A stretch of 64,000 bases of DNA from Watersipora subatra (lineage: Eukaryota > Bryozoa > Gymnolaemata > Cheilostomatida > Watersiporidae), in NCBI RefSeq assembly GCF_963576615.1, contig NC_088715.1, positions 54,690,690 through 54,754,689 on the forward strand, read 5' to 3'. The translations under genes and the position numbers were made by a program. Position 1 is the stretch's first letter. The number at the start of each line of letters is the position of its first letter. Of this stretch, positions 26,701 through 41,700 are shown in pieces. The notes below the pieces were generated by a model. The model was given only the letters and a program-made list of their open reading frames with translations, made no database searches and was not told the DNA's origin.

Positions 26701-29700
26701 ATTACGAAACCCTCACATTAGCTAGACTAATTAAAATTTGTCTCCAATGAAATGAACTTGTTGCCAAGCATGTGCAATCAATAGAAAAAAGATTTAGCTC
26801 AACAATTCTATTTCTGATCATTTTTTCAAAACGGCCAAAACTAGATCGTTATCGTCATGGCAAAGAGAAACACACCGTGTTAGTTCAGCGCAATTAAAGT
26901 GTCCGAAAAATTGCGAGATTGAAATTGACTTAATGGTTTTAAACCTATCTTGTAGATAATTTTTTCTGAATAAAATGTGTCTTACAATAAAACTACATAT
27001 GTTTTTATTCTCGAGATATTGCTGAAAAACTAGCGATACATCGGTTTTTTGAAAATCCGTTTGAATTAATTTGGGCAGAATAATCGTTCGGTCAGAATTT
27101 AAAGCGGTAGCGAAAGAGTTAATTAACAGCTCCCATAAAAATAGCACAAAATGTCGATATGCAAATAACATATCATCATTTTTTATTTCATCAGAATTGG
27201 TACAACAATCGTTAAATTTTAATTTTGAGAGAAATATTTGTTGAAATCTTATGGCAGAAAAATTTTTTGCGTAAGTATGGCGAACACGAAAAAGCATCGT
27301 TTCAAAGAGTTAGGCGTAAAATATGTTGTAACAATGGCATCATAACCCATGAGTGCAAAATATCCATTAATACGTCATTTAGCGCATACAATCGAGCAAA
27401 GGGTATACGGTATATAGTAGGAGTTATAGAATTCTAAAAGCTGTATAGCTCAGTGGTTAGATGCTCGTTTAAAATCTGGCTATTGCAATCTTTGTGAGTG
27501 CAAATCCAGTGCGAAGAGAGCTTTTCATACCAAGATTTTAATAGCTATGGGCAAACAGACCGAATCACAGATGACACACAAACGTTGAGATTTATATATA
27601 TATATAAGTTATATGCAGGTTGTAGGAAGTTTTGGAACTTCTAGAAATATAAGCTGTTTTAACGTAACAGCTTTCATAAAAAGACAGCGCAATATTTTTC
27701 CTTTTTATACATGGTAGCTAAAAAACTATTTTTTTTATTACTTTTGTACAATTGTAAACTTTACAGCAAATATAGTTTGAATAGCATAAAATTAGATGCA
27801 TGGTTTCACTTAATTTAGCTTTATTTTTTTTTTGTCCATTTTAATAATATATTTGCTAAACTTAAATCACGTCGCAATTCTGACAAAAATGCTTATTTTG
27901 CAATCAACCCTTCATGTTTAGGTGTCATATAGTAAGTTTCTAAAAATTACTTTTTTAGTCCAGGCACTTTGACAAAGTTTGATCTCTCTGATGCAGCCTC
28001 TGGAAACAGCCCCATAGTCTACGTAAAATTCCCCGAGGCTAACCAGTGGAAAGGGTTATACAAAGATCTACTGGAGCAAACTGCACCTCAGGAGGTACCA
28101 TAACATTATTTTTATCAGAATAGTAAGATGAATTCCGCTTTTAATAACAATTAGATATATTTATCATATTCCTTAATGATCTGCTTTTATATCGGCTCCG
28201 CTTTGCAAAAATCAATTGACTCTACAAAAAATATAAATAACAAAAATGTGTAGGAATAACACAAGTTTTCATGAATAAGGAAAATTAGAATAATGAATAG
28301 AATAATGAAAATAATTACATTTACAAATACTTTAACATAACAAAACAACATTTTGTTTGTTTACCTTTTATTATATTGTTAGTATAAAGGAAAATAACAT
28401 GCAGTATTATCTTGTGGTGGTTATTTTGTACATAAATATGAATCAATATTATTTGTATTATTTTTTTCTAATAAGAAAAACACAACTTTATCAATTTTTT
28501 AAAATTATGTAAGATTTGGCTATACAATGTTTCTTATCTTTTAATATTTTGATTATAGACAAAAGTATTTTATTTTTTACTTGCTTTTTTAAATTTCATC
28601 TAATGTCAAAGTTATAGCAATTTCATAAAGTTTTTTAGTAAAAATCTATTTTTAGAAAAACACAAAAAATAATTATTTTTAATTGCAGGCATGTCTGTTG
28701 GCACCATAGCCTATATCTCTAAACAAACTTCAAACTCTAAACAAAGGAAATATATAAAAGTGTCATGTGTTAGACTACTTACATATAGCTATTATAGAAT
28801 ATTAGCATTAATCTATTACAAATTTCATCACAACAGTTATTAAATGATTAGAATAAATATGCGTAAATGTATGATAACATAGCATGTGAATAAATAGACA
28901 AATTTCTATTAACGAATATAATTATAAATAATATACATACAGTGTATATTAGTAAAATATAAAAAGGTAATGAAAGACTGGTCTATATATAGGTTATTGT
29001 GATCATACATATTACATATAACTCTTATTACCATCTTAATTTTACTTTAGAGGCTGACTGAGGGGGACTGGCTGTTTACAACTATGCTTCTTGGTTTGTT
29101 TGGACATCCTGAACTTATGCCACCAATAGCAGAGGTTTTTGAGCATCCAGCATTAACATGGACAGATGAAGTTCCAGGTATCTTCATATTTTCTTTTACA
29201 CTTGTTTATGTTTTGCGGGTCTGTATTTCTGTGCAACTTCGGTTAATAATTTTATCAATTCAAAAATTGCATTTATAATAATATTTTTGTTACAAAGCGG
29301 TATACAGAAACATATGCATCAAATGTTAAACAAAAGCTTCTTTAACAAAAATATAATTAAATTTTTTATGAGATTTTTGAGCTCTTGAGTTCTAAACAGA
29401 GAATAAAGTTATCTTACCATGCCATGTTTGGCATAAAGTAAAATTACTCAGCTAGTTTGATAAGAAACGGTTGACTTGCAAACAGAAAAAATCTCTGTAA
29501 AGCGTTTATCTTATTGCTAAAGTCTTGTAAGAAAGGAGTTGTCATTTCAAACCAAAACGTAAGTTATCTGTTATCAGTGAAGCAAATTTGATTTGTAATA
29601 CAGAGGTTCATGCTTTATGGTTTCTAATTGTTGATTTTAATAGATTATACTAAAAGATGATTGAAGATCTGCTATTATACATAAAACACAACCATAGACA

Positions 29701-32700
29701 GTCTTACGCATCTGGACTGATTGTGGAATAGAGTGATTGTTAGAAGTTACTCGCTGACTTTTGCAGAACCAGCGAGTCAGCAAAAAGCTCAGAAGAAGCG
29801 AGCTGTAAATAGAGCTATAGCTTTATCAACTGTTCAAAGCAAGCCTTCCGAAATCGCCAAAAAAGGTAAATTGCAAAAGAGCCTTGTTTATTTTATTAGC
29901 TCTACTATTTTAGTAACAGGTAACCAAAGTTCACAAATTTTGCGAGAATTCTCAGTGCGGCCAACATCGTAGTTAATAGTAAATTCCTTATTACGCAGCT
30001 TGTAGGCAATTAACATGCTAGTGTACAACTATAAGGCAAACACAAGTTATTCTCATTATTTATATGTAGCTGGTCATTTTCATCGCTAGATATAAATAGG
30101 AAGTACTAACACAACTGGTACTATGGCAACGCATCCTTATCTCACATTTTGTTTTTGTCAGAATAATTTCCAGACCATTGTTAAAGATATGCGGAGACTG
30201 GTCACAGAAATAAATTCTCCTACAAAGTAGCAAAAATGAGTATGAATATGTTGTTAGCTCACTAGTATTGACTGCACTGATAAACTGATGACAGCTACAG
30301 AACACTCTTTATTAATAGAATTCAGATTAGATCTATTTAAATAAAGTTTGGTTGGCTTTTGCTATTTTGTTAAATTAGCTTATATGTTACAACAAAAGTG
30401 CAAGTCAAACCTCTTCCTTCAGCTGCGTTAAAGTATATAGGCGAAATGATTTTTTTTTATTTTTGTTAAAAATTGTATTATCGAGCATTGCAAAGGAAGC
30501 GGTAAAATATGGACTTACTTGTTCAGTTGCGTAAATAAATACCAAGGGATTAATAACTACAAATGGTTTTGACATAAAAATGTAAAACTAGTCACTACTT
30601 TGTTGAGTTCCTATAGATCATGTGTCCCATTTTTTAAATAACAAATTAACATCGTTTACAAAAATTATGGTGCTCTGTTTACTTGGTGCTAAAAATCTGC
30701 TGATTTTAGAAATGAGGAGCCACCTGCAAAGACTCAATGACAGCTGTTCCAAGTTGAATGAAGAACCAGACCTTTTGGTAAAGTTACTTTAGTTTTTTTT
30801 ATTTGGGAGTGTGATCACGTAGTTAGCGTCAGGCAGAAATAAAATATTAATTCAAATTAATTTCTAACAAAAATTAAGAGCAGAACATTTTTAACTATGC
30901 TAGATATCAAATATTATTCAATGCATTAATATAAATCCTATAATCCATCATGTTTGATATTGTCTACTTACTATATTTTGGCCAGTCATATAAGTTAGCA
31001 CAAATATTTTGTTGCATTTGGGCGTTGAAAAAATGAACTACAGTGAAACTCCTGTTCTGAAACTCCAAGATGGCTGTCATCCAGACACCGATATTGGATA
31101 ATCCTATATTGCTAATTGGTTTATTTTTTATGACAACTATTCACCCATTTTTATCCAAGACAAAATTGTATAAGCAAACATTGTTTACATTTAAAGGTGA
31201 ACTATAGAAGATACCCCCAATTAACCAAATTAGATAACATTAGAAAAATGGTCTCAGCTGTCCTGATATATGTGTCGCGGTCACAGAAACCATGGTTAAG
31301 TCACAAATCACGAAGTTGAGTTATCCGACTTTGAAGTAGTACCAACTGAATTTACAATATTGGTAACGATTTCTGTAACACATGCATCTGGACCAATCAA
31401 AGAGTGATCTTTCTGAATCTTAAGTCAGTTTAGCCAATAGAAGTCTTCAACCCTCGGCAAAAACCCTCTTAAACCGTTGCTAAGCTAAACAGGAAGTACT
31501 GAAAAATGGCGTCCGATAAATATAATCGTTTCTTTTTTGCCGATTTTAAAGATAACTCTGACATTTTGCACACTTATAATGAGTACTTTGGTGTTCCAAC
31601 TGATGTAAAAAAACAGTAAAAGTAAAGGGAATTACGATGATAATTTCCTAACAATTCTTAAAAGATTATTACATTATTTAATCATAAGAATAATTATTCG
31701 ATTTTATAGGATTATTATCAGATTTAATTATAAGAATAATTATTCGAATTTTCAAGATCGAAGTATATAGTGACCGATAGTGCGCAATATGTTACTGTTG
31801 TTACTTTTTTAAAGATTTTGATGATGATTTGGCTGTACCTGATATTGCGGTACTGCCAAGCCCTTTTAAATATCTACAAAGTTAGGTAATACATTTACTT
31901 ATAAATATACAGCTATTTCTGTGACAACCAGCTAAAATCCGTTTAGATTTTTGAATTCAGCATAATTTTTGGATAGAAAGACAGAAATATAGACGAATAT
32001 CACACCCTCTTGATATTGGTTGCTATGACGTTTTGAAATGTAAACAAAATTGGGCATTGGTTTTCGTTTCTCAAACTTTAACACCAGTTTTCTCGGAACT
32101 ATTTTTTCGCACTAATGGTAAACGCGCATTCAGTGTATTGACCATGAAATCTGCTGTAATTAAGCTAGAATCAAAACTTTTTTGCAAAATAACTGTGAGA
32201 ATTTTCTCCTTCTGCTAATGTAAATAACTCCAAATGTTACAATCCCGACTTAACCATGGTTTTTGTGATCATGACCCAAATATTCTGCAAAGTTTTCAAC
32301 TTTGGATATTGTTTATGATTTAATAAAATAATGTGATTCATAGAAAGCTTCAAGGCTTAAATGCTTTTTTCTTTCAAAGCAAAAGATTGTTTTAAAGCAA
32401 ATCTTTTAATTGTTATTTATTGAAACTGCAATTATATAACAATGCTGTGAAGAATCATTCTTACACATAAAAATTTCCTCGAGAAAATTTTTAGACCTCC
32501 TAAATAATTGCAAGCACAAAAAAGCTTTTAGAATCGTTTACATTAAAAGAGGTTTTTATGTTAAAATAAAATTAGTTTTGCTTTTGATGTACTGTTCTGT
32601 GTGACTGCAGATCAGCAAAGCCAAGAATACTAAGGATAGCTTACCAAGCAAAGCAGACAAGCTGAAAAGGAAAATTGAGGATGTGATAGAAGTCACTAAG

Positions 32701-35700
32701 GAAAGGTGTACAAAGAAAGTAAGCAATTTCGTTCCCTTTTTTCTAAAACTAATAACTAAAATTGAGGAAAATATTAAAGTAGCGTGAGAGAGAAAAGGAA
32801 GAAGTTTAAAGACTGGTATAATATATGGCCGTAACTTTATCCATTGGATGAGTACAAGAAGAAAAAATTGATAAATTCCCAACTATGCTTTTGAGAGTGA
32901 TTTAGATATTAGCCATTTTAAACTACTATTCATAGAATTAATTCTGGCTAAAAAGGTATATAGGAATGGTCATTTTTGTAGAAAGTTTGAATCTCATTTA
33001 GTCAGATAAACGTGTGTTAAAAATTTCTTCCCAAACTTTAAACTCAGTCAGCTTTCAGTTGCTGACCCTGTGAGACTAACGAACCCCTAAATATATGGGT
33101 ATGGTCTCGGAGTTAGCATCTCTCGAGGTTGTTGCTCTCTCAAATAAGGAATACCAAAGTTCCCAAGTAAATAACAAACACAAAGAGAAACTTTGTTTTT
33201 TTAATTTATAGGAGAGATATAGACAGACAAAGGTGGCTGTAAACAAAAAGTACATGCAGGAGGTAAAATAACCTAAAGGAGACTGTTCCTTTGCTCATCT
33301 CTACAGATAAATCCTCAATTCTTTTCAACCGATACTAATTATATTCTGAAGAGACTTCCTATATTTACTGAAAGCTCATGTTGTGATAAGCATAGAGTTT
33401 GACGTTTACTGCTACCAAAACTGTAATTGGACTCAAATTAAAATTTCACAGCATGTAAACAACAGAAACTCAGAAAAACTAGTTACAGATCTCTTTTCAG
33501 TTTTTTGCTTGGTTTAGAAACTTTTAATGAGCCATCACTGCAAAGAAGGCATTGTAAACAATATAACAGTACTGTTATGACCTTATTGTCAGCTAACACT
33601 ATCAGTAACTGTAATGAACAAACGAGAGGGAGATACCAGGGCTGTGGTAACCATAAAATGGAGATTCTTCAGTGTGACAGAAAAAATATTTTATTTAATG
33701 TACTATTTTTTCAGTATGAGCTGGAGCCTATATATATGTACCTGTATATGTATCTGTACAGATTTTTGATAGGAAAGTTCAAAACTAAGCAAATCACTGA
33801 AGGCAAAAACCAAACAAAAACAAAAGTTTACCTTAAATAAAGCGAAGATCACCAAGTAAATCAGAGAACTGGCATCTAAAAGTCTGAGTTAACCCAATGG
33901 CGTTATGCTATGACCCGGCGCAGTACGCAAAGACGTTGAGTATTTGCTACCGTATAATGAAATATATCAGCTAGCTTTGAAATCAATCTCTGTGGCCTAA
34001 TTGTTACGGTGCTGGACTTGCGAACGAGAGGGTCTGAGATCAAATCTTCTTCGATGCAGATTCCTTATTCCAAGATTTTAATAGTTATAGCCGGTAATAA
34101 AAAAGCTTTGAACCGAAAATTGATTTGTATTTAACATATAACAATATTTGCCATTCTAACTTTCAAACTACATATCATGAGGGAAGTTTTTTGTGTAGTT
34201 GAAATAAATTAAGAGAGAAAGTATAAACAAATGTAAAAAATTTCAAACAACTGTAACTTTCAAACTTCATATCATGAGGAAAAGATTTTGTACAGGACAA
34301 CTAAATTAAAAATAAATAAAGCAACTGTAAAGGTTTTCAAACCACTGTAAATTTAAAGTTTCATAATTGTCAGTGATTTACTGTATATCTTTTATTAACG
34401 TACCATGGAAGAAGGTTGTTCGAAAACCGAGTTGTTCGAGATCCGAAACAATTTTTTCCATTAGAATAAATTTATGTAAATGTTAATTCATTCCAAATTA
34501 AAAAAACAACTTCAGTAAAGTATTTTTTTAACATTTTACACCATAAACTGTACTTTATACTGCATACTATAAATAGAAATAGGTAAATGTAAGTCAGGTA
34601 TAACTTTAATAAAAGGTTTTTCATTTATGATGATGGAAAATAAAACAAAAGCAAACATTTCATATGTTCGTCTCTTAAAGCATCAAAAAATTAAAGGTTA
34701 AGATACAATACTAAAAATTTCAGAAATTGATAATGAAACAGCAAAAAATCCAACAGATCATTTACATCAAAAATCATAGGAAAAATAAAATATAAACAGC
34801 AATGGCACATTTACTTCACATCTCTAAAAGAGAATCCTCCTCCAAAACAATTCAGAGTAACTCAACTGGAAGGCTTATCTCTTTGGCAAGGTTTTTTGGT
34901 AGAAGAGACGCCGTCCCAGATGGTTCCTCCCTTTTTGGTAGAAGAGACGCCGTCCCAGATGGTTCCTCCCTTTTTGGTAGAAGAGACGCCGTCCCAGATG
35001 GTTCCTCCCTTTTTGGTAGAAGAGACGCCGTCCCAGATGGTTCCTCCCTTTTTGGTAGAAGAGACGCCGTCCCAGATGGTTCCTCCCTTTTTGGTAGAAG
35101 AGACGCCGTCCCAGATGGTTCCTCCCTTTTTGGTAGAAGAGACGCCGTCCCAGATGGTTCCTCCCTTTTTGGTAGAAGAGACACCGTCCCAGATGGTTCC
35201 TCCCTTTTTGGTAGAAGAGACGCCGTCCCAGATGGTTCCTCCCTTTTTGGTAGAAGAGACACCGTCCCAGATGGTTCCTCCCTTTTTGGTAGAAGAGACA
35301 CCGTCCCAGATGGTTCCTCCCTTTTTGGTAGAAGAGACGCCGTCCCAGATGGTTCCTCCCTTTTTGGTAGAAGAGACGCCGTCCCAGATGGTTCCTCCCT
35401 TTTTGGTAGAAGAGACGCCGTCCCAGATGGTTCCTCCCTTTTTGGTAGAAGAGACGCCGTCCCAGATGGTTCCTCCCTTTTTGGTAGAAGAGACGCCGTC
35501 CCAGATGGTTCCTCCCTTTTTGGTAGGAGAGACGCCGTCCCAGATGGTTCCTCCCTTTTTGGTAGGAGAGACGCCGTCCCAGATGGTTCCTCCCTTTTTG
35601 GTAGAAGAGACGCCGTCCCAGATGGTTCCTCCCTTTTTGGTAGAAGAGACGCCGTCCCAGATGGTTCCTCCCTTTTTGGTAGAAGAGACGCCGTCCCAGA

Positions 35701-38700
35701 TGGTTCCTCCCTTTTTGGTAGAAGAGACGCCGTCCCAGATGGTTCCTCCCTTTTTGGTAGAAGAGACGCCGTCCCAGATGGTTCCTCCCTTTTTGGTAGA
35801 AGAGACGCCGTCCCAGATGGTTCCTCCCTTTTTGGTAGAAGAGACGCCGTCCCAGATGGTTCCTCCCTTTTTGGTAGAAGAGACGCCGTCCCAGATGGTT
35901 CCTCCCTTTTTGGTAGAAGAGACGTCGTCCCAGATGTTTCCTCCCTTTTTGTAAAAAATTTATGAAGCATGAAATGCTTCTCCGTTTGTTAACGAATGTT
36001 TCCATGCTGCTTAGAGAGCTGTTCTAATTCCAATGTGCATGCTCTGGTTTGGTCGAGAACCGAATTAGTGTTCGAGCTTCGAGATGAACAAACCTCAAAA
36101 TCTCTGGTTGAAAATTGAGTTGGTCAAGAAACGACGCGTTCGAAAACCAAAGTTTTACTGTATATAATCAGTACACCAATCCCCAAATTTTAATTTCCAG
36201 ATGAATTATTGTTGATGTCGTGGGGCCAAACAATTTAGCACTAATGAAAAAAGACGAATAATCATTACGTTGCATATACTTAGGTCCCAAAATATTTCTG
36301 AACAGGAGCATCGTAATTCGTGGACGCAAAGCTAAAATAATTACCGTGCTCCTGGTGTATCCGGTATATAAAAGCGTACCTGTTCGCTATGGTGTTCTAG
36401 GTCGGTGGTAGAGCGCCCGGATGAGAAACTTCTTGACGCAATCGTCGTGAGTTTAAATCCATCGGTACGTGGAATTTTAATATCTAAATTTTAAAATCTA
36501 TAGCCGGAATGACACACATATCCACAGACATACATGTACATTAAGAAATATATATATAGATATACTGCTTTCGAACTATTCTCATTTTTTTAAGATTTGT
36601 CTCCTCTCGCATCTGCAATACTGAATGGCTTTAACACTGCTCTTATCTTACCCATCAGCTCCAGAAGGAGCCACTTGAAGCTCGAGCTCTGCTAATAGAG
36701 TTTGATGCCTACATTAAGGAGCTCCGGGATCTTCGAAAGAACCTCGCACTTGTGTACAAATTGGCCTCTGAATCTCTGAACGCTCTCAGTGGGAGCAATA
36801 CCTCGCCTCTCCATTTGAGGCAAGCAGAGGCAAATATGTATAAACTGAAGTCTACTAACAACGCTGTACGGAGAATGCAGTTTGGTAAGAAATTTGTCTT
36901 TTTTTGTAGTCAAATGCTTAATTTTTTTAACCTGATTGCATATAACTGGTAACAGACAAATATTGGCATTTGAAGAAATCTTGGATAAATTAGTCTAGTA
37001 TTGAATTCTGTACCCGATAAGCATGAAATTTGCGATCTATATTAATAAATACTACTTTGCTACTGTGTGTAGAGTATGTGTGTCTTTTAGTTTGTGCAAA
37101 CCTTAGCGTTTTCAACTTTTTTGCCGATTTCATCCAAAGTTTACACACATGTGCTCTGTGCCTTCTTTCAGTGTGCTTAATATACCGTAAAATCTTTATT
37201 TGAATGCAATGGAGCTGTATTGTTAACCATTCCCTTATAGTAGCATTTTATTACAGGTGCAATTAAAAAATATGGTGGCGCTATAGTTTTTGAATGCTCG
37301 TCAAATTTATGGGGAGATAAATTTAACCCTTTCATAGGCAAAGTGATGCCAATGCTTCCTGTATTTAGCAATCTCTTTCAGGCTAGCGACATTAATCCTT
37401 TCAGTTTCAGCATTTTTGTTAAACCATTTTTCGTATACCTCAGAGTATCAGACCGAGTTAGACAAGAACTACGTTGAGTGAAAAATATTATCAATATACC
37501 ATTATTAGTTATTTCGATGTGGCACTTTCTAAGGTTTGAAAAAAAAATGTAAAGCTTTCGCCTTGGAAAACAAATTTTGATACGCCATGGCAATGGCTGC
37601 TATTACATTGTTCGGTGTTCTTGAAGAGTATTATCATTGCTCATCAAAAAGCTTTAAAGGTTTTCAGGTTGTAAACCGCACTATGGACTAATCAGAAGAT
37701 AATGGATTGGATTTAGATTTAGTGACTTCAAATCTGACTGTAGTTTTGATGATTGTGATGATTAATCTTTTTAAGTACACCGTCACTAAATTCGTGACAA
37801 CCATTACCAAATTAAAATAATAACAACAAAATAATTAATTGTTAATCATAAACATCATTAGTTGTATTGCTATAATTATTGTATTGCTATAATTGTTATA
37901 ATATTGCTATAATTGCTATAATTGTTACTATACATCATTATTAATACTCCTTGTGAATACTTTTTGTATACAAGGGTTCATAAAGATCAAAGAATGTCAA
38001 GTGGCAGCCAAATAGAGAAGTCATTCAATTAGAGGGTGGCTTCAAATTCGAACAACTTTGGTCAAAGTTTAATCAACAGCTAATGGACATGAAAGAATGT
38101 TAGGCGCTACATGTGTGAATATACAACAACAGTGTGATATAGTTTTACTGCATAATTGAAGTTTGAAAACAAAAATCTGTGCTGTTTCAGGAGTAGACAG
38201 CTTCTATGAATGGAAGGAAGGAGCATGTACTAGGTTAAACCCTTTAAACTTTACTCAGGAATCAATGAGAAAGTACATGGAAGGAGAAACTACTATTGGC
38301 ACAATTGGATTGCAGCTAAAACTTGGCCAACATAAGCATAAAGGAAAAGTTCTAGTAAGTTAGTATAGACTCTCCTCTATATGCTTGTGTAAAGTTACCA
38401 TTTAAGAAAACTATTTGCTAAAAAGTTTGAAGACTTTAGAAATTGACAGCACGAGCTATGGTTTTAAAAAGAGATTTATGGCAATATTGATCTGCCAGAC
38501 AACATTCAAATGAACCTGTAAGCCTTAGATCTTTAGGATAGACAAAGATCACTGCCCTAATAAAAAGAAAAAAAAACTGCGAATTTTGTTGTATTATTGG
38601 CGCGAGTTATGGCGAAAACCCCTCAATGGCCAAGATACCCTTTAGCAACAATTTTAAAGAAGATTCTAGACTACTAAAATCACTGCTCTATAACTGCAAT

Positions 38701-41700
38701 ATTAACTTTGTATGCAAGCCATAATTCTTCTGTTGTGGCTATTATTTTATTTTCATTTGTAGTTTTTATTTTTGGGACCAAGATAAAGGCTGTAATAACA
38801 CAAGGTCATTAGATCAAACAACAAAAAAAGTTTCTCAAAGCACACTCTCAATTATTAACGCTGCAGTTGGCCATAATTTAACTCTGTTCATACTAGTAAA
38901 TATTATTATTGCTCAAAAACAGATTGTAGGGCCTATATGTTAAACCTAGATAATTCAGGTGTTTAGTTGTTATCTTAAAAATAGCTCATCACTAGATGAG
39001 CTGGTAGGAGAATTGGTCTCATCACAAGTAAATCTTTTGATGCTTTTATAGTTTAGCTTAAAATTATAAAATAAAAATTTGTTAATTATCCCAGATTTAA
39101 ATTTGAACTTGCACAAACTTTTAGTAAATTATATTAGAAAGTGTCAGTATTTTTCTATCATCTGTGATTGTTTTTGATGTTTGAGGTGATCTGATTGCCA
39201 GAATTTTTTAAGATTAAAATCGATAAAATTTGATCACGATTGAAAAGCATAGGCCAAGTCAAAGTGCAACTAGAATGTCTATAATTGCAAAGATTTCAAC
39301 AGAATAGAGACGAGTAATGGGGGCAACTTGAACGCAATAGCTGATATCAACTACCACAATGATAAAAACTAGTTTGCACATATTTTTCTTCTGAGCATTT
39401 GAACCACGATCACCTTTTGCTGATTTTAATCTTGAAACATCCTGGCAATCAGATCAACCAAAACATAAAATACACTCACAAATGATAGAATAATACCGAT
39501 ACTTTCCGAAAAAATCTACAACAATTTTGTGTAAGTCCTTATGAACTTACACAAAGTAAGTACTTATAAACTTACATAACTTACTCCGACTTTGTTTTGA
39601 TCGTTTGGCTCACTGAAGTATGTTAAGTCATACCAACCAGCAATACCTTTGATAAGCTCATCCAATATATCTTTCACTGAATATGTTATATTTTTGTCTT
39701 TTATAAATGTTAATATGAAGTATTAGCATTTATAAATGTATAGTAATTTTTTGCTGCTTTATTGATGTTTTTTATTACAAGGTAATCTTTGACAACGATG
39801 AAAATCCTCAATGGGTAGATGGAAGTGATACAGCTTGGATACTGGCTCGACGACAAATTCCTTTCAAAGGAGACAAAGTCAGGTTCAAAAGATTAGCTAT
39901 AACCATGGAACCTCACAGTGAGCAAGCTACCACTGAACAAGTCAGGTAACAGCAACAGTTTTCTTTGCTCTTTGTTTTCTTTTAGCGTTTATGTGTGGTC
40001 TTAGATGTTGATTGTTTCAGACAGAAACTTTAAATAGTTAATTACTCATTACCAAATGGTAAATCTCAGAAGTGCCTTAGTCATCAGTTTACCGTTGAAA
40101 ATTTCTGCAGCCACTGCCAGAATGAAATCAATATTACCAATTTTGTTTTAAATTACGTGACAATAGACATAAAAATACAATTTCTGATTGTACAATTTTA
40201 GCTTTAAGTTTACAACCAGATGCTTGAAAAGACATTGAATTCGGTTTGGCTGATACCAGTTATTAGATTCTGATATTAGATACAGTATAATGAGCAATGT
40301 CCAGCTTTGCATTAGTCAGCAGCTCACAAAATATTAATAATTGACAAGGAGTACTCGCTTCCTGATATTGCTTAATAACAGCTGCGAGTTAGCAGTCAGC
40401 TAATAAGAGAGGCTTGCAAGTTCTGAAGCTGTTTCAACTGTGCTATGTTATAATTTTCAAATTTTATTTAGTATCAAGTAATTGGTTATTTCATCACTCT
40501 TCTGAGATACAACTGGTTAAATTCTTACACTCGTAGTATTGGTTAGCCCCTTGAACCAATGAAAAACTATAATTGACCTCTTATCACTTTTTAGACATAA
40601 TTGGTTAGCTTTTCAAACTCATAAGAGGTGACTGGTTACTTTCTTTCATTAATGAGCTACCATTGACTTGCTCCTCTGACTCACTGAATACCAGTGGTTA
40701 GCTCATCTGACTAACTGAACACCATTAGATAGCTACTCCTACTAGTGAGCTATCATTGGCTGACTCCTTCCGTTCATAGATACTATTGCTTAATTCCTTC
40801 TTCATTATTTATATTGGTGTTTGAAATCATAAAATCAAACAATTTAATGTGATGGTAATACCTGATACTAATGTCAAATATTGGTATATGCATAAGCAAT
40901 TATATAACCAATTGCAGCCCTAATGGAATTCTCAAAAACATCTTTCCCAAAGCTGTGGTAGACTTTCCTGGTCATAAAGAGCCTTGGGTTGGACCATATA
41001 AAGACATTGAACTTGTTCCGGAATGTGAGTTTGAGGTAATATATTTTATATGTTTAAAAATATGCAAGCTCTGTTAAATAAACAAAGTGTTAAAGTTATA
41101 TAGTAGCTGAAATAAACAAAGAATTACAAAATCTCATGTTGTTGGAGTTATTACCTCCTGTTGTTGGAGTTATTACCTCATGTTGTTTGAGTTACCTCAT
41201 GTTGTTGGAGCACTAGTAAATATCTCATTTTGGTAAATCATATGAAAGCAGTTGTCCTCTCATGAATTACTTCATGTTAGTTTCTTTGTAGGTCAAAATA
41301 TTTTACTTGCTGACAAGAAAAAAAATGCTTCACTAACTGACACTTAAAAACCAAAGCAACTTAACTCAGCTGTTAAAACTTCATGTTTAGATTTAGTCAT
41401 GCTTTAACATTTATAGGCTTGAAGGCTGCTGTTGGAGTTGTGCATCCATTACATGTTTTACTGTTTTGATCAATTAGTTACAATTTTTGCTGAATGATGG
41501 AACATTCAATTCAATTTGGTGTTTACATTTGCATTAAAAGCACAAAACTTCCATTTGCTTTACCAAAACTTCATGATCGGCTGACTTGAAGATGCTGATT
41601 ATATTTAGTATATTTTTTATATATGTTACTTTCGCTGCCAAATTTAATATGGCTGCTACCTAACAAAACTCTACCTAATGATGCACAATGTGCACCATTC

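Larger units (their letters stand above)
33263..36658 (+). other. Intron 13 with a SINE, a minisatellite and a second SINE
   Basis: GTAAAA to CATCAG, 3.4 kb. It contains the SINE-like copy at 33985-34115, the 39-base array at 34893-35955 and the SINE-like copy at 36390-36565. A phase-0 exon could be hidden here, but I saw none. Confidence 0.65.

Noticed and set aside
27445..27510. Possible true tRNA gene
   Set aside because: The A-box and B-box are tRNA-like, but there is no matching acceptor stem and the sequence runs on into a SINE tail.
32556..32882. Hydrophobic 108-codon minus-strand frame
   Set aside because: It is antisense to exon 12, whose lysine-rich codons read as Phe and Leu on the other strand.
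34802..36005. Four overlapping repeat-protein frames of 352 to 387 codons
   Set aside because: They exist on both strands because the unit is 39 bases and stop-free; they lie inside an intron of gene B and no initiation or splice context favours any one of them.
36692..36913. 73-codon minus-strand frame
   Set aside because: It is antisense to exon 14, which fits the gene in phase and composition.
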